From assembly GCA_032622095.1 (NCBI GenBank), contig CP136066.1:156943152-157007151 (forward strand): a stretch of DNA of 64,000 nt, in the 5' to 3' direction. Positions 22,780-34,514 of this stretch are shown here, piece after piece. This stretch comes from Siphonodentalium dalli (Eukaryota > Mollusca > Scaphopoda > Gadilida > Siphonodentaliidae). Below the pieces are notes generated by a model, which had not been told where the DNA came from, did not search any database, and saw only the letters and a list, made by a program, of their open reading frames with translations. How positions within the stretch are numbered: position 1 is the stretch's first letter; each line of letters opens with the position of its first letter. The translations under genes were made by a program, and so were the position numbers.

Positions 22780-23250
22780 TTGACTGTAACTTTGAAAATT
22801 TCTTTTAATCTTTTGTTGCAACTTCAATAGTAAATTCAATCAGGGCAAGAAACCTACGTCACCAATAAAGTCTCTAACCCAAAGCGGTTTTGATTTTAAA
22901 TATGTTTAAAACTTATATAAATGACGGGATAATCTGATAAATGAGCTGCGGTAATTCACAATGCACATTTAAACATCAGTAATTGCTAAAAATTCATTTA
23001 TAACTGAAATTTACAAGGAAAATTGGTCCCAATTTTGAACATAAAACACACCTCAACTATTAAAACATATATAAAGGTTTGACTGATGGGATAATCTAGT
23101 AGGAAGTTCACATTAAAAAATCAGTAATCATTAAAAGATAATGTTTATAACTGAAATTTACAAGGATAATTGGTTTTGATTGTGCCCCAATTTTGAACAT
23201 AAAACACACCACAACCATTTAATAGATGTTCGTAAAATTCATACAACCCG
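22780..23250. other. Intergenic; imperfect direct duplication
   Basis: 'taactgaaatttacaaggaa' and 'ttttgaacataaaacacacc' each occur twice (about 23000-23050 and 23150-23210), a decayed duplication of about 160 bp. Confidence 0.5.
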
Positions 23251-23254
23251 TCAA

Positions 23255-23606
23255 TCGTAAATACCATAACTCCTGTCAATCGTAAGTACCATAACTCCTG
23301 TCAATCGTAAGTACCATAACTCCTGTCAATCATAAGTACCATAACTCCTGTCAATCGTAAGTACCATAACTCCTGTCAATCGTCAGTACCATAACTCCTG
23401 TCAATCATAAGTACCATAACTCCTGTCAATCTCATAAGTACCATAACTCCTGTCAATCTCATAAGTACCATAACTCCTGTCAATCGTAAGTACCATAACT
23501 CATGTCAATCATAAGTACCATAACTTCTGTCAATCACAAGTACCATAACTCTTGTCAATCATAAGTACCATAACTCCTGTCAATCGTGTACAATAACTCC
23601 TGCATC
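23255..23606 (+). repeat. 25-bp minisatellite, about 14 units
   Basis: Unit 'ccataactcctgtcaatcgt' plus 'aagta'. Spacing between units is 25 bp, with two units lengthened by a 'ct' insertion and a few C/T changes (cgtaag/cataag). Ends in a shortened unit at 23590. Confidence 0.92.
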
Positions 23607-23913
23607 AAATATCTAGCTCAACCGATGTATGAGTTCCAGATATCAGCTATTGGAATGTCTGAAATGACGGTGTCGAGATTTCATATTAGTGACATAGGTT
23701 CCCAGCCCTGAAAATGACGACACACCCATGACCTCACTAATATCCGAGTGTCTGACAAATTCCATTTCCATGCCTTCAATTGTTTTGTTTTGTGAATACA
23801 TCTATTTTAGTATATCTTTTTTATGGATTTTATGAATAAATATTGAAAACAAAACTCTTGACTTCTATTATTATGAATGGTTAGGGAATCAATTTATCTC
23901 TTTGTCACAGGTT

Positions 23914-24176
23914 TTAACCCTTTCAATACTAAATGGATTCTCCCATCAGTTATAAAAGTAGGAATGGTCTATTATTTGTGTGGAGGGGTGTTCAGGAAAA
24001 AGAAGATGACAGTATGACAAAACGATAATACAAGTGCAGAAGTATTCATATTCTTTGGTGGGAAATGTTCAGATAATAAGTTCAACATACGACATATGGC
24101 CGTTTGTTGAACTTATTATCTGAACATTACCTGTGAAAACTACTCATCAATGAGTGTTTGGTATAGAAAGAGTTAA
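23914..24176. mobile_element. Family E TTAA element, intact
   Basis: TTAACCCTTTCAATACTAAA at the left, 'ggtatagaaagagttaa' at the right. Middle hairpin 'gggaaatgttcagataataa' with inverse after about 25 bp. Best complete family E copy in the window. Confidence 0.88.
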
Positions 24177-24284
24177 CCATGTCAGTATAACGTTTTAAAT
24201 TTTGCCCAAAAAAATTGCTCCCTCTGGCGGGGGAATGATTTTTTACCTTGGGCCATTTTTGAGAGCCCACCCAGCTACACTCAT

Positions 24285-24850
24285 TTTTAGCTCAACTTTA
24301 CAACGTAAAGTTTGAGCTAAGGCCATGGGTTGGTCTCTGTCGTCCGTGTCCATCAACAATTTCCTTTGGCACGCACTACAGGCCACATCTCTTATCCGAT
24401 CTTTACCAAACTTCATACGTAGCTTCAGGGTGACCTATAGATGAGAGCTATCGATTTTTTCCACATTTCGATGCCAGCAGCCATGTTGGATTTCAAATTG
24501 AATCCATCAGCACACCATACAGCCCGTATTTATGGCCGGATCATTTTAAAATCACGCAGGCACGATTGCGATCACCTGTAGATGGAGCTGTCAAATTTGA
24601 ATGATTTTCGATGAAAAAACATGGCCACCGGCAGCCATCTTGGAATTTAGTCTTTGTATGACTAAATCCTTCGGCACACCCTGCAGGTCACATATCTCAT
24701 CCAATCGTCACCAAACTTCATATGGATCTTCGGGGCGACCTCTAGATGGGAGCCTCCTATTTTGACCAAAATTTGTTGAAAGACATGGCCGCCAGCAGCC
24801 ATCTTGGAATTTACTCTTTGCATGATTTAATCCTTTGGCAAACCCTACAC
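24285..24850 (+). repeat. Interspersed 'tagctcaac...gagcta' repeat, copy 2
   Basis: 'tagctcaactttacaacgta' then 'aagtttgagcta', followed by three related blocks with 'gccagcagccatgttgga' / 'gccgccagcagccatctt'. Translates to nothing continuous. Confidence 0.6.
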
Positions 24851-24949
24851 AATATTAGACTTTCATCACTTACTGTCTGTTTCCTATCAACTACCTATTA
24901 CAGGTTTATGTATGTGATTAGCTCAGTTTGACATGGCAATGATTGCTTT

Positions 24950-25900
24950 TGCAATGTGTTCATGAATGTTATATTCGGAGTTACATAGACTGACATACGG
25001 TATACGGGTTATTTAGTAATTTTACAACATGAAACAAACTATACTGTCTAAATGCAGTCTGATGTTAAACTTACATTATCTCTGTTTAAGGCCAAAAATA
25101 GTTGAAAAATAGGGAGGAAATTTATTTTGAGCTGTGGAAAATAGCTTGCGAACTCAACACACACAGTCATTCCATGCACTTGATATTGTTTTCATAAGTA
25201 TGACCAACATAAACACTGATTGCAGAAATCTTATGCTATGGGTGTATATTTTTGGCTAATAGTATGGTCGTCAGGCAGTTTTGACGCAGAAGAATTCGGT
25301 AAAGAAGCTGTTTTGGTCTTAAGATGTGCGGACTGGTTTGCATAACAAGATACGAAAATTCCGCTTTAGAGAAATTTCCTAATCCAAGATGGCTGTCAGT
25401 AACTGAAAATGCTGGATTTTCTGCGATAGGTGCACCAATTAGTACCAAATTAGTAATAGATTTAAATATACACAAACAATGCAGTCGTAAACCATATCTG
25501 TAGAATGTTTGTCCCAAAATGGCTATAAAAATTGTCAAATTCTACTGAAATCATTTACGCACCAATCCCTTACAAACCACCGACAAGACCAATGCCCCAC
25601 CTCAGTAGATTAATTATTGGGCTATGATAGTATAACCTGTAGTAGGCACTGTCTGTACAAGGAAAGACAAGAAGAAAGCAATTAATTAATGTTGGTTAAT
25701 CACTTATGGTGAATCAAAGTAAAGAGATATTTGAACAATAATTACTTTATTACATGTAACTCCAAAAGTGGAGATGTGAATTTGTATTAAACCATTTCAC
25801 ATCGCAAGTTCATATAGTACCATTATGAAGAAAATTCAATTGAAAATAGCTCATTTATCATTCATAGGTAGAATGGATATATAAATATATTAAAGTGGCA
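24950..25900. other. Intergenic, no supported feature
   Basis: Open frames (for example 25236-25538 on the - strand) lack conserved motifs and proper splice context. I see no repeats shared with the rest of the window. Confidence 0.45.
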
Positions 25901-26144
25901 TACATGATACATACGGAATTGCTTCAAGTTCACACACACTCTCCGATTATGCGAGGAAGAATGATTTCAGGGTATGAGAGAAACTTCTGACTTAAGATCA
26001 GACACAAATTCTCTATAATGTATCTCACAAGAGAGAAAGCGACAGTAGGGTATCACATGATTAAATCTGGACTTTATGGCACCCAGAAAAGGACAATATA
26101 ATAATAAGAATACCTGAAACATCTCATTCGTGTCTGCGGCTCGT

Positions 26145-26215
26145 GAAAATTTGATATTTCTTCCCAGACACTCATGAGATATTTCGGTATTCAAACAAAA
26201 ATTGTAGGTATTCTC
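26145..26215 (+). repeat. Dispersed repeat, second copy of 21437-21515
   Basis: 'gtgaaaatttgatatttctt', 'ccagacactcatgagatatt' and 'tattcaaacaaaaattgtag' match the earlier locus with about one change in ten. A family E fragment follows directly. Confidence 0.6.
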
Positions 26216-26224
26216 TGATTTAAT

Positions 26225-26408
26225 TGTTGAACTTATTATCTGAACATTACCCACCAATTGATATGATTCATTATGCACTTGAATTATCTGTTTTTCTATC
26301 CTTTGTCTGCTTTTATTACCTAAACACCCCTCCAAATGAATAAAAGACCATCCAAATGTATACTTTTATAACTGAATTGGATAATTAATTTAGTATATAA
26401 AGGGTTAA
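26225..26408. mobile_element. Family E element, right part
   Basis: 'gttgaacttattatctgaac' to 'tatataaagggttaa'. The 122-residue - strand frame at 25967-26335 runs through it and is spurious. Confidence 0.72.
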
Positions 26409-27165
26409 AGTAATTCAGTGAATTCCAATGAAGAAGGAATGTTACAACAAAATTCAAATGTAAATTCAATTCCAGTGGGACGTAATTCGATAAATGAATA
26501 AAAAGAGCAGTGAGATTTGAAATTCATTTATAAAATCTTTGTTACACAAAAACAAAATATCACAGATAGCTTACATAATATAACATGAACATGAGACAAA
26601 TGTACAAACTGAATTTTTTGTGACAGGAATGTCCCCTTGAGATTTTTTGAGGTGCCGTTACTTTGCAATTTAAAATTGCATGTCTGTAAAAATCTAAATA
26701 TTTAACTGCTGGCCCCTAGCTGGCCGATCATAAATGAGCAGACACAGGGTACATAACTCTTTCTCTAAGTCATTGAAACTAGTTTTCTCCACCTATAGCT
26801 ACTAGAGTTGTTGAACTTGCTGTCACTATGAACTTTTTCAGTATTACTTGAGTATAGCTTGACACGTTGTGATGTGTTGTACAACATTATTTGGGAGCAA
26901 CATGCAATTTGTTTTTATACAGATACACCTATTATATAGAAAATATAAATCACTGTTCACATCACAGTGTATGTATCACAATATACCAAACAATTGGAGA
27001 CACCAGCCCTGGATATTGAGGAAAAGATGCATAGGCAATATTTTTCCTAGGTGGAAGAATTCGGCCCAGGCAAAAATTTATTTTACCTGGGAAATTTTGC
27101 AACAATATTGCCATTTCAAATCAATAATAACCTTACAACCAGGCATGTTATTTTATTACAATTTA

Positions 27166-27378
27166 CAGTAATGTCCTAAATAATCGACCCCTAAACCACA
27201 GCAGAATGATGGGAAATTTTTCAGGAAATAGACGGAAATATGGCTTGTTGCCATTCATCGGAAAGCTCTCACAGAGAGCTTTCTGATGAATGGCAGCAAG
27301 CCATATTTCCGACTAAATCCTGCTAATTTTCCCATAATTCTGCTGTAGTTAAAGGGTCATATACTTCAGGCATTACTG
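27166..27378. mobile_element. Family A palindromic MITE, copy 3
   Basis: TA-flanked, 'cagtaatgtcctaaataatc' at the left, 'ggcattactg' at the right, with the central 'gctctcacagagagc' turn. The outer 30 bp of the right arm has diverged ('aaagggtcatatacttca'). Confidence 0.85.
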
Positions 27379-27639
27379 TAGTTATTAAAAAAATTATAGA
27401 CAATACTGTATGCTAAGGCCAGTATAAATCATATACTACATTATCATCTCCTCCCGACCATATTCTTTGCCCCTCTTCAAAACATTATTGAAAATTTAGT
27501 TGTAACTGTTATAGAGCCTTTAAAGGTACTCAATCTGAATTTGATGGTCCCCAATATAATCAGATTCCAAACAATATGAAATTTTAGTAACCCAATGAAC
27601 TTAGTTTACCTGGGCAATAGTATTGCCATTTTATTGTCA

Positions 27640-28060
27640 TTTTAGGATGGAACTCATAATGTAGAACAAGGGTTGAACATTGAAGAGATATTCTTGTGAA
27701 AGTTCCATATGCCAAATATGAATGGAATCAGTTGGTGCTTGTTCAAGTTATTGTGCTATAACGGCCTTAAAATTGCTAAAAAAAAATAAATATGACAACC
27801 TTATGGCTATTACTCATGAAAAAATAATCGGACAAACCTGGTTTTGATATTGTTGTAAAAGATCTGTATAACAAATACGAATGGATCAGTGGACGTTTGT
27901 TAAATTATCGCGCTAACGGCCTTAAAATATCTAAAACAATATAGACAAATGGCCATGAACTCACATACCAAAAATTGACAAATTCCACCAATAAACGGCT
28001 AAGTTATAGAGGATTTGGGCCACCTACCCGCTAAACATACCTCGGCAAATCATAAGTCGA
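27640..28060. repeat. Decayed direct duplication of about 175 bp
   Basis: 'aatatgaatggaatcagttg' / 'aatacgaatggatcagtgga' and 'ataacggccttaaaattgct' / 'taacggccttaaaatatcta' recur in the same order. Possibly an interspersed repeat. Confidence 0.45.
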
Positions 28061-28189
28061 CTAAAAATGCCTTCAGCCAATCAGTGGGATCATATTCGGA
28101 CATAATAGTGAGAAAACTAGCAGTCAGGATTTGAAATTCATTTATAAAAAATTTCCAAAAAAATATCACATATAGCTTCCAGAACTGGA

Positions 28190-28640
28190 AGAGGTCTGAG
28201 AATATGGTGTCACACATTTGCAGAGTGAGGTCCCCAGAAGGTTAAATTAGTGACGCTACCCCGCACAGCGGGATAGCATCACTAAATTCACCCTGTTGGG
28301 ACCTCATTCTGCTTGAGGCCTCATCTTTTCTTTGTCTTTAAAGTTTTTTAATAACTTTAGAAACTTCTTCAAATTATTTTCTTATTTTTCTAGTTTAATT
28401 AATCTATATCCCAAAATTGGCAGATGACACATTGCATAATCGAGGTGACTAATGGGTGCAGATCACAATATTCACTATCTATGAACTTAACTCTGTGTCT
28501 AGGTCTCACAGAGCAGATGAGGCCATGCAGAATGAGGTCCCCAGAGGATGAATTTTGGTGATGCTAGACCATTGTGCAGGGTAGCATCACCCTCCGCGGA
28601 CCTCATTCTGCAAATGTCCAGCACATATCTTCATGCCTGA
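28190..28640. mobile_element. Family B element, long form, at 3' end of RGS gene
   Basis: Two hairpins (arms near 28220 and 28535) with the middle segment 'cataatcgaggtgactaatg'. It begins within about 20 bp of the RGS stop codon on the - strand. Confidence 0.8.
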
Positions 28641-28657
28641 ACATGAACATGAGTGTA

Positions 28658-28876
28658 TCAACTTGACGTCAAACTCTGCGAAACGTTTATGGCAGCAGTG
28701 TCCCCGCGAGCATCTGGGATGGAAGGTTTCCTTGATTCATTGTGTACGAAACCCCTCCGCTTGACTGCACTCTGGAAACGAGTGCTCCCAATACTCGATG
28801 TTAGACGACTCCCTCTACTGTCCAACTTCTCACGTGGGTGAGCCAGTAAGCTAGCACCGTCCTCAGGGTTCAATTC
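28658..28876 (-). CDS. RGS-domain protein, last exon with stop
   Basis: On the - strand, 'aactctttcag' is followed by 72 codons and TGA. It reads 'ELNPEDGASLLAHPREKLDS', then a basic, Ser/Arg-rich stretch ('TRFQSAVKRRGFVHNESRKP') and ends 'SQSLTSS'. Base composition is clearly richer in G+C than the neighbours, as expected of coding DNA. The phase-0 acceptor matches the phase-0 donor of the exon at 44251-44396 across an intron of about 15.4 kb. The tail looks disordered and has no motif I recognise; a regulatory, phosphorylated tail is only a guess. The stop codon lies some 20 bp from a B foldback element, so the 3' UTR is probably largely transposon-derived. Confidence 0.68.
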   Translation of the reverse strand, partial: ELNPEDGASLLAHPREKLDSRGSRLTSSIGSTRFQSAVKRRGFVHNESRKPSIPDARGDTAAINVSQSLTSS

Positions 28877-29091
28877 CTGAAAGAGTTTTGAGATATTACC
28901 AGGTGAGGCACATCCTGAATTCAAATATTATAGTTAATATATGTTTAACTACAATACTTGAATACAGATATTGCCGTTTTATGAATTCTATAAAAGAGTG
29001 ATAATCCAAAATTTTATTTTCACAAAAAATGATTCAAAATCAGTGTCGCACTAATTCGGTACCATTTTGGTTTTTGTAACGAGAGAACATA

Positions 29092-29637
29092 CAATAATAC
29101 CCTAAATAATTGACTCCTTAACCTCTTTGCTGCTATGACGTCCGTAACTATTACGGACTTAAAAGTGCTCGTCGTGTGCTATATGGTCCGTAGGTACTAT
29201 GGACCTACTTCAGCACATTAGCTGTTGGCCATTATTCATAAGGTGAACTCAGAGTTTGGTGCATCGGAATAACTGTATCTCGAACTTTCGAACAGTGTAT
29301 GATGTTCCACGATTGTGAACGATAATAGCCTTTCAACTGAATTAGATTTATGATTCATGTAATATTCCCATTATATTTTTCCGCTGAAAAATGGCATTAA
29401 CGTCAACAGCCCAGTACACGACGTCATAACGTCATTTAGCAGCGAAGAGATTAACCACAGCAGATTTATGGGTAATTTTTCAGGATTTAGTCGGAAATAT
29501 GGCTTGTTGCCATTCATCGGAAAGCTCTCAGTGAGAGCTTTCCGGTGAATGGCAACAAGCCATATCTCTGACTAAATCCTGAAAAGTTACCCATAATTCT
29601 GCTGTGGTTAAGGAGTCGATTATTTAGGGCATTACTG
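29092..29637. mobile_element. Family A palindromic MITE, copy 4, split by a TTAA element
   Basis: The arm reads 'taccctaaataattgactcc', then TTAA at 29118-29121, then 329 bp of foreign DNA, then TTAA again and 'ccacagcag' of the same arm. The remaining arm and the right end ('gggcattactg' plus TA) are intact. Confidence 0.88.
29122..29450. mobile_element. TTAA-flanked element nested in family A copy 4
   Basis: Starts 'cctctttgctgctatgacgt' and ends with its imperfect inverse ('tgacgtcataacgtcatttagcagcgaagaga' in shortened form: 'agcagcgaagaga'). TTAA is duplicated on both sides, exactly splitting a family A arm, which proves insertion. Behaviour matches piggyBac-type non-autonomous elements. 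Internal 'tccgtaactattacgga' forms a small hairpin. No coding capacity. Confidence 0.88.
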
Positions 29638-30646
29638 TACCTGAATCCATTCAAATGATTAATGGTGGTGGTACATGATAAGGAAGTCAATTAACATTCA
29701 ATTGGTCTGAATGTTGTCATGAAGGAACATTGTGTCATCATGTTAATGCCATTTAGAAACACATATTTGTGCCATTAAATAAAATAAGCTGGCGTGAAAG
29801 GTTGCAAAACAAATTTTTATCTGGAGACTTCATTTGCTGTAATGTTGTTATGATTGCTATTTGGCTGTGCACTGAGATACACCATCCCAAAGTTTCCACA
29901 AAAATGGAGAAATTGTGTATTTTGCACATTATTACAGTATTATGCTATGGAAATTGTAAAACGAACTTGAAGATATTTGTTAAATTCAAAATCGTCTCCA
30001 CATTATTCTGGTAACAGTTTTAGGTGAAAAACACCAGACATGGAATCGATCAATATTATATTTAAATTAACAGCAGATCTCCCTTCATACTTTGCTGATT
30101 TCAGCAACACACAATTAAGTCATTATTAGAGAAGACAGTAGTTCCAGTGGTTGTCAAACCCATAACTCTGACCATTGGATTATTAAAGCCCCCAATGTTC
30201 ATATCCTCCATACTTTTGAACGAATCCTTCCTGGGAATAATATATTACAATTTCATATCACAATTGAAAACTTGTTGACAATACATAAATTGACTTTATT
30301 ACATGCTCGTTCAAAGAATTATAGTGTTCCTAATGTTCCATATTTAAGAATCTGTATGGAACATGTGTTCCATATGCATCCTGTTGACGTCACACGACAT
30401 AAATGACACTCGCTTCACCATAACTCTAAAACAAAAGCTTCATCGCACATGACAGAACAAGCCCTGTTTTGCCAGAATAAACCTTGTAAGTCTGTTTAAT
30501 TTTTTAATTCTAGGACAGATGGTGTGAAATAAACACAGAACAACGTTTGTGAATGGGTTTGTCGATATGGCATTTGTGCCATCGAAGGATAGAACTCCTC
30601 TCTTCTATCCCTCCATGCTAACAGTTGTGTCATCTTAACAAACCCA

Positions 30647-30896
30647 TTAACCCTTCCATGACTGGAGCTTCCTGAAATTTTGCGAAAAACCCTGTGCCAT
30701 TCTCTTATATATGTGATTCTCCCATAGGGAGCCTCGCATATATAAGAGAATATATTGACCTAACAATATCCACCTTACCCTTTCAAGTCAGTACATTCTC
30801 TTATTTATGTGAGGCTCCCTATGGGAGACTCAAACATATGAGAGGCACAGGAGCTTTAATGCTGCACCAGCGCAGCTCCCGTCATGAAAGAGTTAA
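30647..30896. mobile_element. Family C TTAA element
   Basis: TTAACCCTTCCATGACTGGA to 'catgaaagagttaa', two hairpins with TATATAAGAGAAT arms. In the RGS last intron. Confidence 0.9.
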
Positions 30897-31205
30897 CACA
30901 CTTATGTCGTTCTGTGTGTATAAAAGTGATTGTTTTCTGTCAAGGAAGCTGAAAGTAAGTTTGTAGATCCATGGACACTAGAGAATTGAAAGAATGATCA
31001 ATCAATAGTTTGATATCACAAAGTCCGAACTCATTAAAGACATAATGTTCGGTACAACAAAAGTTTGATACAGTCAAAGTTGACTCTCAAACTTTTGTAA
31101 ATTTCATCAAACTTTTGATGAATCCTCATTATGTAGATAACACATTGCTATTATTGCAATTCGTAAAGGTGGGGCCAAAAGCCATTGTTGAATAGCCACT
31201 ACAGT

Positions 31206-31256
31206 GTTGCACTCTCCAAATGGGTGTAGTGACTACACCCATTTGGAGAGTGCAAC
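31206..31256. repeat. Perfect 51-bp palindrome
   Basis: Two 25-bp arms beginning 'gttgcactctccaaatgggt' around a single G. No second copy in the window. Cruciform or hairpin potential in the RNA. Confidence 0.9.
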
Positions 31257-31656
31257 ATTTAAATATTATTGAACAATATTGACTGTGAAAAAAGACATTT
31301 GAGGTACGAATTTTTTTTATATATTTAGTATGCATACATGTTTCCATCCCTTGGGCCGAATGCTATATATTACATTGAGCTAATTAAATTATATTATTAT
31401 CCATCCCTTAACTAACACTTTTCTGATTGGGCAAAAGCGGTCATATGATAATCCAGGAAAAAGTCATATTGGACTCATTTCCGCATTAGTTTTTTTTTCA
31501 CTTCCGTGTTTACTGTTCCAAATCTTGCTTTCTGATGATCAAATACAGGCTTTTATAGAGAATCAAGTGCCAACAAATACCAAAAATAACCACAAAAGTT
31601 TTATTCCTAAAATTTGGATAAACATACAGATGGATAATAAAAAATGTCATTATACA

Positions 31657-31793
31657 ATGTTGTGTACAGTATGTGTTTTTCCTGTACTCGTCAAGTTGTG
31701 GTGAAAAGTCATATTGGACCACACGCAGTGACTTTTCAACACAACCTGGACTCGTACAAGAAAAACACATACTGTACACAACATTGTATAATA
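31657..31793. repeat. Foldback with about 50-bp arms
   Basis: 'acaatgttgtgtacagtatg' through 'caagttgtg' is inverted after a spacer of about 40 bp, ending 'catactgtacacaacattgt'. Frames on both strands here are shadows. Confidence 0.85.
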
Positions 31794-32508
31794 AATTTAT
31801 GATACATGATTTCTGTGACCCCCTTATTCACTGGGTGAACACACCAACTGGATTTAGACCAGTATAAACAGTTAGGATAATTTGTTCACCTGTTTCTCCC
31901 AATTACTGTAAAGCAAAAGAATAAAGAAATTCAATACAGAATTTTAATTTGGGTTGAAGGGTGAAAGCAAACTATGGATAGAATTGAACCCGACTCCGAT
32001 CAGGAGTCTACATGTACCTTGTGATCTAAAATGTGATCTGAAGAAAGCCACATCTAGTTTCAATCAAAACCATAAATCTATATCAGTTCTGGTAAAACCT
32101 CAATACCATACTCATATTTAAAAACAAATTGTGCATTTTTTTATTATAAAAAGTTGTCGAAAACCAACTAATTAAATTTGTGTGCCTTATATACATGTAC
32201 ATTCATTTTCTGTCAAATTTCAATAGTCAAAGATGTTGTACATCTCTTCCCTGAAATTTATGTGTTCAACTTAAGGGAAAAACCAGTCAATAGGAGCTTC
32301 TGTCACTAGGAAATAATTGTTCTCCAAGAACTGGGACAGAAAATGTGGCTATTTTTAGAACATTACACTATTCAGCTGTGATGTATATATGTTTTTGGAT
32401 TGACGACTGAAAAGTGTTTAAGTGAAATACTTGTATGTGTATCACCAGATATTTCTCTTATTTTTTTTTAGAAGAATAATGTTAACGTGCCTTCAAAACA
32501 AGTTTCGT

Positions 32509-32897
32509 TTAAAGATGGTCTATCTCTTCCTATAAAAGTTTTATATAATTTCCGCTGTATAAAATAACAAATATGAATCAAAGACATCTGTTTGGAAATG
32601 ATTCTTCAATTAATATTGATTTTTTATCGATATTTTCTTATATAATGCAATAATCTATTGGGCATTTTTGTGTTACTACTTTTAGAACAGTCTGTGATGA
32701 GACATTCAGGCAATCTCATATAGAGATAGAGTTCTCCAGCTTGCTATTCTCCGCAGGCCATAAAATGTCACAAATGGATTGTATGTATAATACATGTATC
32801 ATAAAATTCCAAATAAAATCAATATTAATTCTTCAGATTCCTATTTACCCAGGAAACTATATAAAACTTGTTACAGGAAGAGATAGACTATCTTTAA
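32509..32897. mobile_element. Family D element, copy 3
   Basis: TTAAAGATGGTCTATC to 'ggaagagatagactatctttaa' in shortened form; shares 'tttttatcgatattttctta' with copy 1. A second right end ('gaagaaatagagcatcttta') follows at 32930-32953. Confidence 0.8.
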
Positions 32898-32989
32898 ATT
32901 TTTTATTTTTTTTGTTGGAGGTAGTGCCGGGAAGAAATAGAGCATCTTTAAAGATGTATTTAGGTTTCCAGGCTAATTTTTATAAAACC

Positions 32990-33203
32990 AATTTTCCATG
33001 ACTCGAGCTTCCTGAAATTATATAAAAAACCCTGTGCCAAATCATTCTCTTATATATGTGAGTCTCCCATAGAAAGCCTTGCATATATAAGAGAATGCTT
33101 TAGTCATACAATATTTACATTGACCTTGCAAGCTATTGCACTCTCTTAAATATTCGAGGCTCCATATGGGAGACTCGCATATATAACAGAATGCAGTGGC
33201 TCT
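32990..33203. mobile_element. Family C element, decayed
   Basis: 'ccatgactcgagcttcctga', two hairpins with 'cttatatatgtgagtctccc'; terminal TTAA lost on both sides. Confidence 0.75.
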
Positions 33204-33675
33204 CATCATGCTTATAATTTTTATGAACATACTGTCACTGTATTAGATAAACAAAGCTTGGATATAAAAATAAAAATATTGAAAAAAAGTTCATAGCAAC
33301 ACTATGTGCGTCTTTAAATTTCCCAAATACAATGTACAATGAAGTTTCTGCAATAGCCCATTTTGCTGTGGTCCGAGAACTGCCTTTTATTTTGGCCGTC
33401 CTCAGATGTTTTGTCCCATAACAGGAATGGTCGTTTTGCCACCAGAAATTTCATATAATAAACTTTATATCATAATCCTGTAAAAGATAAGATGAAAAAT
33501 AGCAAAGATGCATTTCTACAAGCTACTGTAAATGTGATGAGTTGCTATGGTTACCCTCCTCTGTGTCAGATTCGTCTTCAGTCCACCCTCGCTACATACA
33601 GACAAAATATACATTGACACAACCATATGAAAGGGATACAATAGTGCATTGAAATATTTAATATTCTACATTAAA

Positions 33676-34072
33676 GGGGCACTTAATTTTCGAATGTCCC
33701 GATCACATTATATACAACATATTCCATATTATATACCATTTGAAAGAAAAGGCTCAAAAACATTGTATTATCAACTTATCCGGTCAAATATGTGAATATG
33801 TTGTTTTCGTCAAGGTACCGACGTGTGTTCTGTGCTTAATTTGATCTTGTCTGAACTGCCATTCTATCTCTTAGTTGTGAATTAAGCATTCTGGTAAAAT
33901 AACAGGGGAAGTCTTTGTGTGAATCTGAGAATTTCTGTCACTTGGTGGACACTCCTAGGCCACAGCTGTTCCTTAAACCAGTAGAATACATATATTTTAG
34001 TTCATCCTCCAAATGGTATATAATATGGAATATGTTGAATACAATGTGATCTGGGCATTCAAAAATTAAGTC
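33676..34072. mobile_element. Element with 60-bp terminal inverted repeats
   Basis: Left arm 'ttaattttcgaatgtcccga', 'tacaacatattccatattat'; right arm is the inverse with a few changes. About 270 bp between the arms, no open frame. Family unknown; no second copy seen. Confidence 0.75.
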
Positions 34073-34226
34073 GGCCAAACATTTTCATGCTACATTTATC
34101 CAAAATTGTTATTTGATGAATGGTAATTGTTTTGTCATTCATTGTTTTGCCTAAAATAAAAAATATTATCTCTAGAACGGAATGCAAGGATAATCAAATA
34201 AGTGGATATAAGTAAGATGGTAAATA

Positions 34227-34514
34227 GATAGAACGACACAAGTGTGTGAACTGGTTAACGTTATTGCAGCACGAGATTGTTGTGACGCGATGGTAAAACG
34301 AGAACCGGAGGTTCGAGTTATACCTCGCGGCACGACAAACGTTAACATGTTCACACAACTGTGTTGTTCTATGTTTATTGCATACTCTGAAGATTGCAGC
34401 TTGTAACATACTAACATTTAGGTCGACAAACGTTAACATGTTCACACAACTGTGTTGTTCTATGTTTATTGCATACTCTGAAGATTGCAGCTTGTAACAT
34501 ACTAACATTTAGGT
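34227..34514. repeat. tRNA-like segment in an inverted repeat, plus a 91-bp tandem duplication
   Basis: 'agaacgacacaagtgtgtga' (34230) is inverted at 34340-34373. Between them is 'gaaccggaggttcgagttat', a B-box-like T-arm. The right arm and following sequence are duplicated with period 91 (34333-34423 and 34424-34514), copies almost identical, so the duplication is recent. Confidence 0.65.

Noticed and set aside
25967-26335. 122-codon open frame on the - strand
   Set aside because: Overlaps a family E fragment and another dispersed repeat; no motif, no splice signals that would make it an exon.
28653-28841. Open frame on the + strand
   Set aside because: Antisense shadow of the last RGS exon, which has the matching acceptor, phase and stop.
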